Below are positions 14,357 to 22,945 of a stretch of 64,000 bases of DNA, piece after piece (the first letter of the stretch is position 1; each line of letters begins with the position of its first letter). The notes beneath the pieces were generated by a model. That model was not told the origin of the DNA. It saw only the letters and a program-made list of their open reading frames with translations, and searched no databases. Position numbers and translations under genes: made by a program. Source of the stretch: a virus; IMG/VR virus record IMGVR_UViG_3300022744_000020, positions 206,384 to 270,383 of that record; one strand, given 5' to 3'.

Positions 14357-14806
14357 ATGTCTCTGATGATGTATCTGCTGGAGCGAAATATTCGCCTCAG
14401 CGAATGGGAAAATTACGCCGACGAAGGCATCCAAGCCACGCGTGGGGTTAGCGGAACGACCTTTGCCACGATGCCAGCATCCAAGTCGGACAAGATGGCA
14501 AACCATATTGTCAGCCAGCTCAGCCACGATAAGGTCGTCCAGCTCGTTGCGTCGGAGTGGGAGAGGCTCCCCAGCGTGATGCGTCTGCTGATCTCGGACA
14601 AGTGCCACAACGCCAACTGCTCCGGCAATGCGCGAAAAGGCATTCAGCGCCTCGATAAGCTCCTGAAAGGAAAACTCCTCACTCAGGAGAAGTTCGAACT
14701 CAAGTCCAGAGTTCGTGTCGAGACAGTGGATGGCGTTCGATACGTCGATCGGCGCATCTCCGGGAGCGAGGCCGGCGCTCGTCGCAAACACCAACTCCTG
14801 AAGTAA
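14357..14806 (+). CDS. Hypothetical protein, 149 aa
   Basis: ATG 14357 (MSLMMYLLERNIRLSEW) has a TAGGAG site. The protein is helical, ending in a very basic C-terminus (RRISGSEAGARRKHQLLK) that could contact nucleic acid. Two close cysteines (CHNANC) sit in the middle. No known family. Confidence 0.6.
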   Translation: MSLMMYLLERNIRLSEWENYADEGIQATRGVSGTTFATMPASKSDKMANHIVSQLSHDKVVQLVASEWERLPSVMRLLISDKCHNANCSGNARKGIQRLDKLLKGKLLTQEKFELKSRVRVETVDGVRYVDRRISGSEAGARRKHQLLK

Positions 14807-14817
14807 ACGGGAAAACC

Positions 14818-15429
14818 ATGAAAAAGCCAAGGAATATTGTCTGGTGTTCTAGCCGGCCGGATGTCCGAAATAGCTTGACCCCGACGATCTGTTTGGGGTG
14901 TTGGACCGTTCAAAGGTATCCGCTTTTGGAGAAAATCCTTAGCGAGATCACCACTACCTTCAAGGGGACGGAAGTCATCATCGTCGAAGAAGAAGATCCG
15001 ACAAAGTTCCAAGAGATGGTGATCGTAGGGATTGACGATGGTCAGGCGGAGAAAATTCAGGCGTCCCTGAAAGAGATCGTGGCGCTGGAAAAGCTGGAAG
15101 ATCCAATCTTCGACGAATACAAAGGAGTAATGTCTTGGTCCGAAAATCTGACCAAGTCGTGGATCTATTACCGTCGCAATCAGATTGCCGGGCACGTCCC
15201 GATCGTCTGGATTGGTAATGGTTTTGTTAAGATCGACACAGTCCAGGGCTGGGTCGTCGTGCGTGTGAGTGACCTGTCCTCTTACTGCCTGGCGGATTTC
15301 CGTGGAGATTCGCCGTTCCCCGATGCTGTGATTTTGAACCTCGGCCGCTCTGAAATCTTCCTCAGGTACCCCGATGAGAACGAAGCATTGAAAATGTTTC
15401 GGCTTCTTCAAGGCTGTGCTTTCCTGTAA
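14818..15429 (+). CDS. Hypothetical protein, 203 aa
   Basis: ATG 14818 lies 11 nt after the previous stop. The first 40 residues are Cys- and Trp-containing (IVWCSSRPD, CLGCW). An acidic alpha/beta middle (TEVIIVEEEDPTKF) and a beta-rich C-terminus follow. Nothing identifies a function. It lies directly upstream of the 502-residue protein 15461. Confidence 0.6.
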   Translation: MKKPRNIVWCSSRPDVRNSLTPTICLGCWTVQRYPLLEKILSEITTTFKGTEVIIVEEEDPTKFQEMVIVGIDDGQAEKIQASLKEIVALEKLEDPIFDEYKGVMSWSENLTKSWIYYRRNQIAGHVPIVWIGNGFVKIDTVQGWVVVRVSDLSSYCLADFRGDSPFPDAVILNLGRSEIFLRYPDENEALKMFRLLQGCAFL

Positions 15430-15460
15430 TTCAATCACCCAGACGAAAAAAGGATTCCCC

Positions 15461-16969
15461 ATGATTTTCTTCCCCAGCACCAAGAACAAGCACTGGTGGC
15501 TCGACGCCGCCACCCTGTCGACGATCGTGGATGATGCTCTCAAGTCTCTCAATGCGTCCGAGTCGTGGACGAAGTATCTGTCCGCCACCCTGATGGACTT
15601 CGACGGCGTCAAGATCTGGATATTCGATTACAAGTGTCCGTGGGATCCGACAAAGAACGTTTCCGAATGGAAGCGTGTCGAAAACTATCTCGATTTGGCT
15701 CAGCTCCGGGCCGTCCTCGAGGAGTCGGAACGCAAGGAGGTTTTCCGCTACGTCGGAGATCGTGATTTGCTCAAGGTGGGCGATGTCGTCACCTACTACG
15801 ACGAAGAAGGCTGGGGGCAGAAGGCTCCGAACGGCATTCTTTTGCGGGTTAAGGAATTCGCTCCCAGGATCGGGCACAATGCCCCTTACTATTGGCCGAT
15901 CAAGAGGAAAGGGATGGATTCGGAAGAACTCGTCTGGTCGGTGTCGCGAGGCGAGGTCACGTACGTCCGCGAGGATACTGGTACTGAAGTCACGGACGCC
16001 AGCGAATACAACATCTCCCTGGCCACTCCGGTCTGTGGTGGGGATCCGGTGGCTGTTCTGGCGGAGCGCAAAGAGCACGCCAAGAAGAACCCCGGAGAGC
16101 ACTCAAGGGTTCTTGGTCCCGTCGTGGATCCGAAATTCTATCCGGGCGATCAGGTCTGGTGGATGGATCCGAATCAAGGTCAGGAAACCTTGAAGATGAT
16201 CGGAGATGCTTTCCCTCTGAACGGGGCAGAAGCTTGCTACAACTTCGATGAGCAAGGCCAGAAGGGCTATGCAAAGATCGAGGAAAAAGACCTCCGCCTC
16301 GACTCGCGCGGCAACCACTACCGCTGGGCAACCGGAGGCGTGACGCACTTTACCACCATCGAAGAAGAGTTCAAGTTCTGGTGCGCCGTTGGCGTGATCA
16401 GTTCGGTTCGCAATCCGGATAACGGCTACTATTCGTGGACACTGGACGAGGTCTATGAACAACAGAACACAGGTCGTTGGCTTATCGCCCAAGGAGCCAT
16501 GATCCAGACCGGTGAGAAACGGGCCAACTTGGACGTCTTGGAGATCCCCAGCAATCTCCCTCACGTCTGGGAATGGTTGAAAGAAAAGCAGCGTGTGGCT
16601 GTGGCGGAGGAAATGTCACGCCCGGTGGAGGGGAAGGCTGTGGTTCGAGGCACCGGCCTGTTCCCGGAAGGCGGCCGCATCCTGATCACGCGCCCGATCC
16701 GAGACGAGCGCACGGGTGAGTGTTTCAGGACCGAGGTGACGGAGGAGATCTACATCTGCACTTCGGTACAGCCCGAGGGTTCTCGTGTGGGTCCTGGTGG
16801 GCGCGTGATCCGCATCCATTGCACTGACAAGGTGATCGAGTACCGCAGCCATCGGGCCAGTATCGAAGTAAGCCGCATCCGAGCGCACTTTGCTGCACTG
16901 GAGAACGCACGGGTGATCGCAAGCATGAAGCGCTTCGGAATCAACAACCCTGAAAAGAAAACCGACTGA
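15461..16969 (+). CDS. Hypothetical multidomain beta-rich protein, 502 aa
   Basis: ATG 15461 (MIFFPSTKNKHWWLD) has AAAGGATT upstream and is preferred to an earlier in-frame start overlapping the previous gene. The body contains two KOW/SH3-like openings, LKVGDVVTYYDEEGW and FYPGDQVWWMDPNQ, suggesting repeated small beta-barrels. The C-terminal third is Arg-rich. There is no transmembrane segment or catalytic signature. Length and repeat-like design would suit a scaffold or virion protein, but this is speculation. Confidence 0.6.
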   Translation: MIFFPSTKNKHWWLDAATLSTIVDDALKSLNASESWTKYLSATLMDFDGVKIWIFDYKCPWDPTKNVSEWKRVENYLDLAQLRAVLEESERKEVFRYVGDRDLLKVGDVVTYYDEEGWGQKAPNGILLRVKEFAPRIGHNAPYYWPIKRKGMDSEELVWSVSRGEVTYVREDTGTEVTDASEYNISLATPVCGGDPVAVLAERKEHAKKNPGEHSRVLGPVVDPKFYPGDQVWWMDPNQGQETLKMIGDAFPLNGAEACYNFDEQGQKGYAKIEEKDLRLDSRGNHYRWATGGVTHFTTIEEEFKFWCAVGVISSVRNPDNGYYSWTLDEVYEQQNTGRWLIAQGAMIQTGEKRANLDVLEIPSNLPHVWEWLKEKQRVAVAEEMSRPVEGKAVVRGTGLFPEGGRILITRPIRDERTGECFRTEVTEEIYICTSVQPEGSRVGPGGRVIRIHCTDKVIEYRSHRASIEVSRIRAHFAALENARVIASMKRFGINNPEKKTD

Positions 16970-17071
16970 GCGAACATCGGGCGAGAAGCTAGAACTCCGA
17001 CAAGGGTAAAGTCTTCTCGCCTATGTCGTTTCGTTAAAATCCATCGTTAATATCGAGCTAGTGAGAATCAG

Positions 17072-17854
17072 ATGCAAAAGCCTACCATCCCTGTCTTCGT
17101 TAAGCAAGAACCCATGGACCCCAACCATCCGTTGGATGTGGACCAGAAGCTCATGGATGACCTCCGGGTGATCCAGGTCCTGGCGACTGAGCAGCCCAGT
17201 GGGGGTCCGAAGTCAAGCTTCCTGCAGGGGCTGCACAAGCAACTGACCTGGTACGGGATCTGGACCCGGCATCATGACTACAGCAGCCACGTAGCCGCCA
17301 TGCGCGCGGTCTACTGGGCTGCGGGTTATTTGGTCGGCGCCAAGTCGCATGCGAACAACCCCGAAATGACGGCGCTGATCGACCTCCTCTCGGCCTGGGT
17401 GCAGAAGGCTGGCGACCATCTCAGTCGCTGGATGTTCGATGATCGTTCCCGGGTTCCGCATCTGAACTATTGCCCGGAGCAGAAGATCAATACCTTCTCG
17501 GTCTTGCAAAAGACCGACCGGCAGACCGCAGATCCTTCCTGGGATGGATTCACCTGCCCTCGCTGCCGTGGTCATCTGTTCAGCACGATGACTCTTCCGG
17601 CAACCACGGATCTGCCGGAAGGTCAGTCGGTTGGTTACTGCAATAGCTACCTCCCCAATGCCGTCCCTGACCTGACGACTCGCTGTGGCTTCACTTGGGA
17701 TCGCAACGATCAAGCAATGGAGGCGATCTGCATGTACTCCAAGCCGAGGGAGGAGTGGATGGATTCTTTCCCATCCGGATTCCCGACCCAGAAGACAGCG
17801 CCGATCGTCTCCCAGATCCAGACCCTGGGAGACGATCCTCCGAATTACCCGTAA
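17072..17854 (+). CDS. Hypothetical protein with C-terminal Cys4 cluster, 260 aa
   Basis: ATG 17072 (MQKPTIPVFVKQEPMDPN) follows a 100-nt gap holding a GGCGAGAAG/CTTCTCGCC hairpin and TTAATATCGAG, a weak promoter candidate. Residues 1-150 are helical and aromatic. CPRCRGHLF near residue 167 and later C-N and C-G-F positions form a likely zinc ribbon. No catalytic motif is apparent. The gene precedes the envelope-directed cluster. Confidence 0.6.
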   Translation: MQKPTIPVFVKQEPMDPNHPLDVDQKLMDDLRVIQVLATEQPSGGPKSSFLQGLHKQLTWYGIWTRHHDYSSHVAAMRAVYWAAGYLVGAKSHANNPEMTALIDLLSAWVQKAGDHLSRWMFDDRSRVPHLNYCPEQKINTFSVLQKTDRQTADPSWDGFTCPRCRGHLFSTMTLPATTDLPEGQSVGYCNSYLPNAVPDLTTRCGFTWDRNDQAMEAICMYSKPREEWMDSFPSGFPTQKTAPIVSQIQTLGDDPPNYP

Positions 17855-17880
17855 CGCAATCCATTCTAGGAGCTTAAGTC

Positions 17881-18288
17881 ATGAATCGTTTCATCTGCCT
17901 CATCGTTCTGTTTCTCTCCCTCGGTGCCCAGGCGCAAGTCGTACCGCCAGCAAATCTGAGCATCGATCCGTATGCGGATCGAATCACGGCGTGGCTGAAG
18001 AAAAATTCGCGCGTCTACCAGTGCGCTGATTCAGCCGTGAACCGACTGGTGGAAGATCGCAACGCGATTGTGACCCCTCAGGAATATGGGCGGATCGTCA
18101 CGATTTGCTCGTCCTTCCCAGCGGCCAATCCAGGGTCGGCGATGCTTGGGGAGGAGCTCGACTACATGTGGTACGTGAAACCGCATGACCAAAAGCAACT
18201 CGCCGAGAAGAAGGCCGGTCGTCGTTGGCAAGACGTCGACGGGTACCTTCACTTTCCAGACGGCACCATCAGCAGTTCTCCCATGTAA
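17881..18288 (+). CDS. Secreted small protein, 135 aa
   Basis: ATG 17881 begins a clear Sec signal peptide (MNRFICLIVLFLSLGAQA) with likely cleavage after Ala-Gln-Ala. The mature part is about 116 residues with two cysteines (YQCADSAVNRL, VTICSSF) that could form a disulfide in the periplasm. It opens a cluster of envelope-directed genes to 21900. A UUCG-free but strong terminator follows at 18316. Its target is unknown. Confidence 0.7.
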   Translation: MNRFICLIVLFLSLGAQAQVVPPANLSIDPYADRITAWLKKNSRVYQCADSAVNRLVEDRNAIVTPQEYGRIVTICSSFPAANPGSAMLGEELDYMWYVKPHDQKQLAEKKAGRRWQDVDGYLHFPDGTISSSPM

Positions 18289-18315
18289 CCGAGATCGGCT
18301 GAAGTCGGGAACGGC

Positions 18316-18348
18316 AAAGAAAAGGGGGCTCGTCCCCCTTTTCTTTTT
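18316..18348 (+). terminator. Intrinsic terminator
   Basis: AAAGAAAAGGGGG pairs with CCCCCTTTTCTTT (18316-18328 with 18334-18346), and the T-run is part of the 3' arm. Confidence 0.85.
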
Positions 18349-18383
18349 ACTAATTTAAAAACCATTTTCCAGATTTTTACAGT

Positions 18384-18407
18384 CACATATAACCAATGTG
18401 AATCGAG
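18384..18407 (+). promoter_or_regulatory. Early-type promoter box variant
   Basis: TTTTTACAG followed by TCACATATAACCAATGTGAATC matches the arrangement at 4031 (TTTTTACAA, then TATATAACTCTCATGAATC). It lies about 50 nt upstream of ATG 18458. Confidence 0.45.
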
Positions 18408-18457
18408 TACAAATCGTGTATTTGGTCACCATCAACCTTGACTCAATGGAGTTCCGA

Positions 18458-18760
18458 ATGCCCTTCCTCGCCCAAATCGCTGGCATCACCCTTCAAATCG
18501 TGCAGGTCTGCACACCGACTCCGGAGTATCTGGCAGCAAAAGCCGCTCAGATGCCGCAAGCCCAGATCATGATGATCCAGCCCGCCAAGTGCGTCAACAC
18601 GGGTCATTCCCTGATTGGCAAAAAGTTCTACTCCCCGGGCATTAGCGACCAATCGATGCGCACCTGCAAGCTTCAGCAAGATTACTGGAAGTGGGTTGCT
18701 TCAAAGCAAGGAGTGACCATCACCAGTTGGTGCCTGATTGGCTCAGTCACGGCGAAATGA
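18458..18760 (+). CDS. Hypothetical small protein, possibly exported, 100 aa
   Basis: ATG 18458 (MPFLAQIAGITLQIVQVC) is preferred to two upstream in-frame starts because a TGGAG site precedes it and the promoter box lies upstream. The hydrophobic N-terminus could be a weak signal peptide or anchor. Four cysteines occur in the remainder. It is a single-gene unit between promoter 18384 and terminator 18793. Unknown function. Confidence 0.55.
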   Translation: MPFLAQIAGITLQIVQVCTPTPEYLAAKAAQMPQAQIMMIQPAKCVNTGHSLIGKKFYSPGISDQSMRTCKLQQDYWKWVASKQGVTITSWCLIGSVTAK

Positions 18761-18792
18761 TCCGTGACCTGTGTTCGGTTTCATCTCGTCGA

Positions 18793-18825
18793 GAATAGGG
18801 GTTCGCCCCTATTCTTTTTTTTTTT
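18793..18825 (+). terminator. Intrinsic terminator with UUCG loop
   Basis: GAATAGGGG, TTCG, CCCCTATTC, then eleven T residues. Confidence 0.92.
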
Positions 18826-18850
18826 GCCGTCTTCTATTAAAATTAAACCC

Positions 18851-18860
18851 TATATCATCC
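18851..18860 (+). promoter_or_regulatory. Early-type box TATATCATCC
   Basis: It lies 18 nt upstream of ATG 18878. It is the same box as TATATCATCG at 30466 and TACATCATCC at 25310. Confidence 0.45.
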
Positions 18861-18877
18861 ATTTGCCAGTAACCCCC

Positions 18878-19375
18878 ATGGGCTTTAGCGTAATGGAAAA
18901 AAATCAAGCCATTCAATTATTCTGGGTAGATGTCTCTCGCGCTGTTTCAAATGCTAAAGCAAATAAACTCCAGGTACATGTGGAGCGCTTTTCTTCGGAT
19001 CAATGTGACGAGTTTAGACTAATTGCAGGCGAATCCATTAAGGAGATAATGTTGAAAGATCAACCACGGAAGAAGTCCCTGATGTTTTACTGGGTCTTCT
19101 TGGCCCTCGTTTATTTGTTGGTGGGCGTGACGATTTACTTCAATGGATCTCAATGGTCCAGACAAAAGGACATCGAAGAAGCCGTGGCTGCTATGTACCT
19201 CGACTGCACCGAGCAAGCCCCACTGCAACGAATCCAAGAAGGTGTTTCACCCTCTCAGCATTTGCTTCTTTGCGGGGAGAGCAGCATGGCTTACCGAGCC
19301 ATGCTGAAGAAATCAATGCCAGATCCGCTGATCCAGGTGTTTGCATGGCCCGCCTTCATTTGGGGTAAAGTGTGA
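18878..19375 (+). CDS. Single-pass membrane protein, 165 aa
   Basis: The start is placed at ATG 18878 (MGFSV), just after the promoter box; ATG 18893 (MEKNQ) is equally possible. No good ribosome-binding site precedes either. The first 65 residues are soluble and charged, then comes a strong membrane segment MFYWVFLALVYLLVGVTIYF, then about 75 residues with two cysteines. By the positive-inside rule (PRKKS before the segment) the C-terminus would be periplasmic. The phosphatase gene follows 4 nt later. Confidence 0.65.
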   Translation: MGFSVMEKNQAIQLFWVDVSRAVSNAKANKLQVHVERFSSDQCDEFRLIAGESIKEIMLKDQPRKKSLMFYWVFLALVYLLVGVTIYFNGSQWSRQKDIEEAVAAMYLDCTEQAPLQRIQEGVSPSQHLLLCGESSMAYRAMLKKSMPDPLIQVFAWPAFIWGKV

Positions 19376-19378
19376 GCT

Positions 19379-19903
19379 TTGCGATCTTTGTTTCCACGAA
19401 AGACGATAGGTGATAAATTGATACTGCAAAACGTCTCGTTGAGACTGGCTACTCGCCCGTCCGACAAACGTCGAGATAAAATCGATGGTCCGGTGAACGT
19501 GATCATTCGAATTCTCGACCATCTGACCGAAACTCACCCTACTGACCATGGGGTGGATTATTGGTTCGAAGAAGAAAGGCTTTGGGCCTATCAAGATCCC
19601 AGCATTCAAGTCCATGAATTCCGTTTCAACAATGTGGACTGGATGAAGCCTGGAAGCATCAATCGAGAGCAAGCGCAGTCGATTGCCAAGATCCTGATCG
19701 AAGCAAACAAGAACAATCACAACGTGCTCGTTCACTGCGTGCAAGGAGAGTCGCGCAGTGCCGCCGTTGTCAAAGCAGCGCTCCAGTCGTTCAAAGACGC
19801 CACGTGCCCCACTGAAATTCCGTGGTGCAACAACAGCGTTTGCGATGTGATCAAGTACGAGATTCTCCGGGCTAATCGCCGGGAAGATCGTGCACCTCAG
19901 TAG
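19379..19903 (+). CDS. Tyrosine/dual-specificity-type protein phosphatase
   Basis: The P-loop signature HCVQGESRS (His119, Cys120, Arg126, counting from TTG 19379) matches the CX5R motif of cysteine-based phosphatases. The hydrophobic strand NVLVH precedes it and a helix (SAAVVKAALQ) follows, as in the dual-specificity fold. An upstream Asp in NNVDW may be the general acid. These enzymes remove phosphate from Tyr/Ser/Thr or from nonprotein substrates. No ATG start is available; TTG 19379 or TTG 19418 (AGGTG upstream) must be used. It sits between two membrane proteins, so a membrane or signalling substrate in the host is possible. Confidence 0.8.
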   Translation: MRSLFPRKTIGDKLILQNVSLRLATRPSDKRRDKIDGPVNVIIRILDHLTETHPTDHGVDYWFEEERLWAYQDPSIQVHEFRFNNVDWMKPGSINREQAQSIAKILIEANKNNHNVLVHCVQGESRSAAVVKAALQSFKDATCPTEIPWCNNSVCDVIKYEILRANRREDRAPQ

Positions 19904-19958
19904 ACCCACGCTCGCCAAGAAGGCGATTTCCAACCCCTCAGCAAGAAAGGCTGAACTC

Positions 19959-20795
19959 GTGACCACCAAACAAAAATCCGTCAAAATCGGGAAGATACTA
20001 GGATGCGCCGTTATCGGCGGCGTCGCCTTGTATTTCGCCGTCAAAATTCTGATTGCCACCATGGCGATCGTGGCCGCTGGAGCGATCGGCTTCACGGCTG
20101 TGATGCTCTACCCGACGTTCCTGGAGCTGTTGGCTTACAACCAGCTCCAAGGAATGATTGCCATCTGGAAAGGCAATCCTGGTTTTGCCTTGCGGCGAAA
20201 TCTCTTCGACATGAACGAGGATCACCAAAACCGATCCAAATCGACACTGCAACTCATCGGGGTTGGGCGCACCCTAGAAGATCGCCACGCCGAATCTTCC
20301 CGTCGATATCCGGACTCAGCAACCACCAGGTCTCTCCTGAGCCGAATCGACATGGTTCGTAAATCGGTTGATCATCAAAAGAAATTACTCGCCAATTCGG
20401 CTCAGGCTCTCGAGGCGTACGAGGCGCGGATTGAAGAGCTGGAATTTGATTGGGAGTCCGATCAGCAGATCAACAAGGCCGCGGGCATCTTGTCGGCGCT
20501 TACCGGACAAAGTCGCCGAGCCGCCATGCGTCAGGTGCGCGAAGACACGGCGCTCAAAGCGATCCGCAGCCAAGCAGCCGAAGCCATGGCGGCACTTGAG
20601 ATGTCTCAACTCGAAGGAAACGCATTCACCCGCGAGGTCGAAGTCTCGGCTCGCGAGAGTCGGATGGCCGAAGATCAGCGACAGAAGGATCGCGACCGCA
20701 CCATCGAAGCAGCGCCCCAACTGGAAAACGAATCCCGCCGTGGGCTGTTCGACAGCTTTCAGCAACAAGATTCTCGTCAAACCCAAAAGAAGTAA
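19959..20795 (+). CDS. Membrane protein with long cytoplasmic coiled coil, 278 aa
   Basis: GTG 19959 (VTTKQKSVKIG) with AAAGG upstream is chosen; GTG 19890, overlapping the phosphatase gene, is the alternative. Residues of about 12-55 form one or two hydrophobic segments (ILGCAVIGGVALYFAVKILI, ATMAIVAAGAIGFTAVML). From about residue 130 the protein is a long charged coiled coil with many Arg, Glu and Ala. It is reminiscent in design of membrane-stress or toxic-anion-resistance proteins, without a demonstrable match. It is in the envelope cluster. Confidence 0.65.
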   Translation: MTTKQKSVKIGKILGCAVIGGVALYFAVKILIATMAIVAAGAIGFTAVMLYPTFLELLAYNQLQGMIAIWKGNPGFALRRNLFDMNEDHQNRSKSTLQLIGVGRTLEDRHAESSRRYPDSATTRSLLSRIDMVRKSVDHQKKLLANSAQALEAYEARIEELEFDWESDQQINKAAGILSALTGQSRRAAMRQVREDTALKAIRSQAAEAMAALEMSQLEGNAFTREVEVSARESRMAEDQRQKDRDRTIEAAPQLENESRRGLFDSFQQQDSRQTQKK

Positions 20796-20804
20796 AGGTC
20801 CATC

Positions 20805-20966
20805 ATGCGCCTGCTTTTTGCTACTCTCGTTCTGGCAGCCTGCTTGGCCGTCGCCTACTTCCGTTCGGAAGGTACCCTGGGACTGCCCGAAATGAATATG
20901 CCCTCCAGTGGAGCACCAGCCCCCGCGCCCGCCACTCCGGCCGGCACTTCTTCCTTCAAGCTCTGA
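20805..20966 (+). CDS. Small membrane or lipoprotein-like peptide, 53 aa
   Basis: This ORF starts at ATG 20805 with AAAGG 6 nt upstream and ends with TGA at 20966. MRLLFATLVLAACLAVAYF is a signal or anchor segment and contains a lipobox-like LAAC. The rest is Pro/Ala/Ser-rich (PSSGAPAPAPATPAG) and may span the periplasm as a flexible stalk. It is tightly packed between 19959 and the binding-protein gene. Confidence 0.65.
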   Translation: MRLLFATLVLAACLAVAYFRSEGTLGLPEMNMPSSGAPAPAPATPAGTSSFKL

Positions 20967-20982
20967 ACCAAGGACTTCTCAA

Positions 20983-21900
20983 ATGAAAAAGCTTTTCCTC
21001 GGCCTGATCGTGGCCCTGTTCTCCTTCCAGGTGTTCGCTCAGTCGAAGCCTCTGATCCTCATTGGAGGCTCGAACACCGAGTCTTCGATGTACTCGGCCA
21101 TGGCCAGAGAGATCATCGGAACCTGTCGGGCTGAGGTGGCCGCCGCCTCTGGGTACACCCTCACTCAGGGGTTCAGCACCGGTACGGTGGACACCTTCGG
21201 CAAGATGCGAGCCAAAGCAGGCTGGGTGGCATTTGCCCAAGACGACATCCGCCAACTCTACATGAACAATGAGAAGGCTTCGATGGCCGGTTTCCTTCCG
21301 CTGATGGGGCTGAATCATGAAGCTTATCATTTCATCGGTCCGGCTTCGGTTAAAGACGGATGGTTCGGTAAAAAGGCTCCCCAACTGGTGGAAGATCTGA
21401 GCGGCATGACCATCGCAGTTACCGAAACGGGAATGCTGAGCCTTCGTTGGTACATGCACTTGACGGGTATTGCGTTGAATCCGGTTCAGTTCGCTGATTC
21501 GGATGCGGCGATCGACGCCGTTAAAACCGGCAAAGCGGCTGCTGCATTGATCGTGACTTCTCGCGACAACCCGGCTATTGAACAGATGGGGAAGAAGACT
21601 GGCGGCTCGCTGAAGCTGCTGGGTCTGAGCAAGGCCCATGCTGACAAACTCAAGGCGGCGGGCTATCTGATCGAATCGTTGTCCTACCCGGGCTTGGGAA
21701 TGGCGGTCACGGCGTGGACCCGGGTGGTTCTGATGGCTCAGAACTTCAATGCACCTGATCGTCGGAGTGGTATTTCCGCTCTGCGCAAGTGCATTTCCGA
21801 CAACCTGCCTGAGCTGATCGACGAAGCAACCTTCACGTCGGCAGCATGGCGCGGGGTGGATCTGAAGGCCCCGATCAAGGCCGAAGAACTCTGGAAGTAA
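20983..21900 (+). CDS. TAXI-like periplasmic solute-binding protein
   Basis: ATG 20983 has an AAGGA site 7 nt upstream. A Sec signal peptide (MKKLFLGLIVALFSFQVFAQ) is followed by about 285 residues with the layout of a type-2 periplasmic binding protein of the TAXI/TRAP class. It begins PLILIGGSNTESSMYSAMA, then a KMRAKAGWVAFAQDDIRQ segment like the gene-family pattern of QSD-type ligand loops, then DLSGMTIAV before the second lobe. No transporter permease is encoded nearby. Roles could include sequestering a signalling molecule or binding an envelope component in the host periplasm, or acting in the virion. These are inferences. Confidence 0.7.
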   Translation: MKKLFLGLIVALFSFQVFAQSKPLILIGGSNTESSMYSAMAREIIGTCRAEVAAASGYTLTQGFSTGTVDTFGKMRAKAGWVAFAQDDIRQLYMNNEKASMAGFLPLMGLNHEAYHFIGPASVKDGWFGKKAPQLVEDLSGMTIAVTETGMLSLRWYMHLTGIALNPVQFADSDAAIDAVKTGKAAAALIVTSRDNPAIEQMGKKTGGSLKLLGLSKAHADKLKAAGYLIESLSYPGLGMAVTAWTRVVLMAQNFNAPDRRSGISALRKCISDNLPELIDEATFTSAAWRGVDLKAPIKAEELWK

Positions 21901-21921
21901 AACTCTTCTGGTTTGAAGCGG

Positions 21922-21956
21922 GCGGATGGTTTCGGCCATCCGCTCTTTCTTTTTAG
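21922..21956 (+). terminator. Intrinsic terminator of the envelope cluster
   Basis: GCGGATGG (21922-21929) pairs with CCATCCGC (21936-21943), then TCTTTCTTTTT. Confidence 0.85.
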
Positions 21957-21970
21957 TTTGGAGCATGGAA

Positions 21971-22462
21971 ATGAAACTCGATCAAATTGAACAAAACTTA
22001 AGCTGGTTCACTCAGAACCTGACCGCTGGATTTGTTGTAAATCTCATTGCCTCAAATCCACAAAAGACTTTCCTTTTAGCAAACCAAATAAAAAGGGCTC
22101 TTGATCCAGAAGAAACTAAGTTGGATTTTCTGGATCAAGACGCTTTCAGCCAAGAGGTGTCCGGCTGGGACCAATATCACGAATGGGTTGGAAAGCGTCG
22201 GCAACAACTCGGTCAAGAAGGCAAAGTTTTGGTACTTTGTGGAGTTCCTTCTTGGGTTCGCACCGTAACCCAAGAAGACGTGCTCACTGATTCAGGTGAC
22301 ACTACTGAGAACCTCTGGGTGTTCCAAAAATTCACCCGATGGATACAGGAATTGGATTGCGTTATTTCTGAAAACCGAAATGGAGACTTATTGCTTCACA
22401 AACTCCGAGGGGTTGCAAATGCAACATTTAGTTTGCGTGACCCATTGATCATTTCAAGTTGA
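21971..22462 (+). CDS. Hypothetical protein, 163 aa
   Basis: ATG 21971 has GGAG 9 nt upstream; ATG 21965 is adjacent in frame. The protein is soluble. A central hydrophobic strand, KVLVLCGVPSWVR, at about residue 85 is Rossmann-like, but no nucleotide-binding motif is visible. It starts a run of seven small genes (to 25300) without an obvious promoter of its own after the terminator. Unknown function. Confidence 0.65.
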   Translation: MKLDQIEQNLSWFTQNLTAGFVVNLIASNPQKTFLLANQIKRALDPEETKLDFLDQDAFSQEVSGWDQYHEWVGKRRQQLGQEGKVLVLCGVPSWVRTVTQEDVLTDSGDTTENLWVFQKFTRWIQELDCVISENRNGDLLLHKLRGVANATFSLRDPLIISS

Positions 22463-22480
22463 CGTCACTCGGAGGCTGAA

Positions 22481-22936
22481 ATGAGATGGACACAAGCTCA
22501 AAGAGACCGCGCTTTTAAAGCGCTCAAGAATATTCACGAGCCCAAATACCAATCCAAAGAAGCGATGGTGCTCCTGGAGAGCTTAAGGAGGCATTTGGAA
22601 GAAAAGCAGGCACAAATGCGCTACCTCAGCATCAATCTTGGTGTCGAGGTGTTGCAGCAAGAGACAAATGAGTTTCTCAGAAATTGGTCTGATCATCCAG
22701 ATCGTTGCCTAGACCCGTTTTTCAAAACGGTGGCAGTTACCTGCGATCTCCAAACTGCACCACGTACCCAAGATGGCCCTCTGCTACCAACGGGGGTCGT
22801 ATTGCTCAATTACAACTTAGCTTTGAATGATCTTCTTTTGGGAAGAGCACCGGTCTGTCTTTTCCGTCCATCGACATTCTCAGATCACCCACTTCAGCAA
22901 ATGTGGTTTGATCAATTTGGAACCCAAAACCCCTGA
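22481..22936 (+). CDS. Hypothetical protein, 151 aa
   Basis: ATG 22481 with GGAGG upstream. The first 75 residues are helical and charged; the second half is beta-rich (LLPTGVVLLNYNLALNDLL). It has no motif that I recognise. It lies 9 nt upstream of the next gene in the same unit. Confidence 0.62.
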   Translation: MRWTQAQRDRAFKALKNIHEPKYQSKEAMVLLESLRRHLEEKQAQMRYLSINLGVEVLQQETNEFLRNWSDHPDRCLDPFFKTVAVTCDLQTAPRTQDGPLLPTGVVLLNYNLALNDLLLGRAPVCLFRPSTFSDHPLQQMWFDQFGTQNP

Positions 22937-22945
22937 GGAAAGAAA

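Noticed and set aside
13934-14830. 298-codon minus-strand ORF
   Set aside because: Antisense to two well-placed plus-strand genes with good ribosome-binding sites. Its own start has none.
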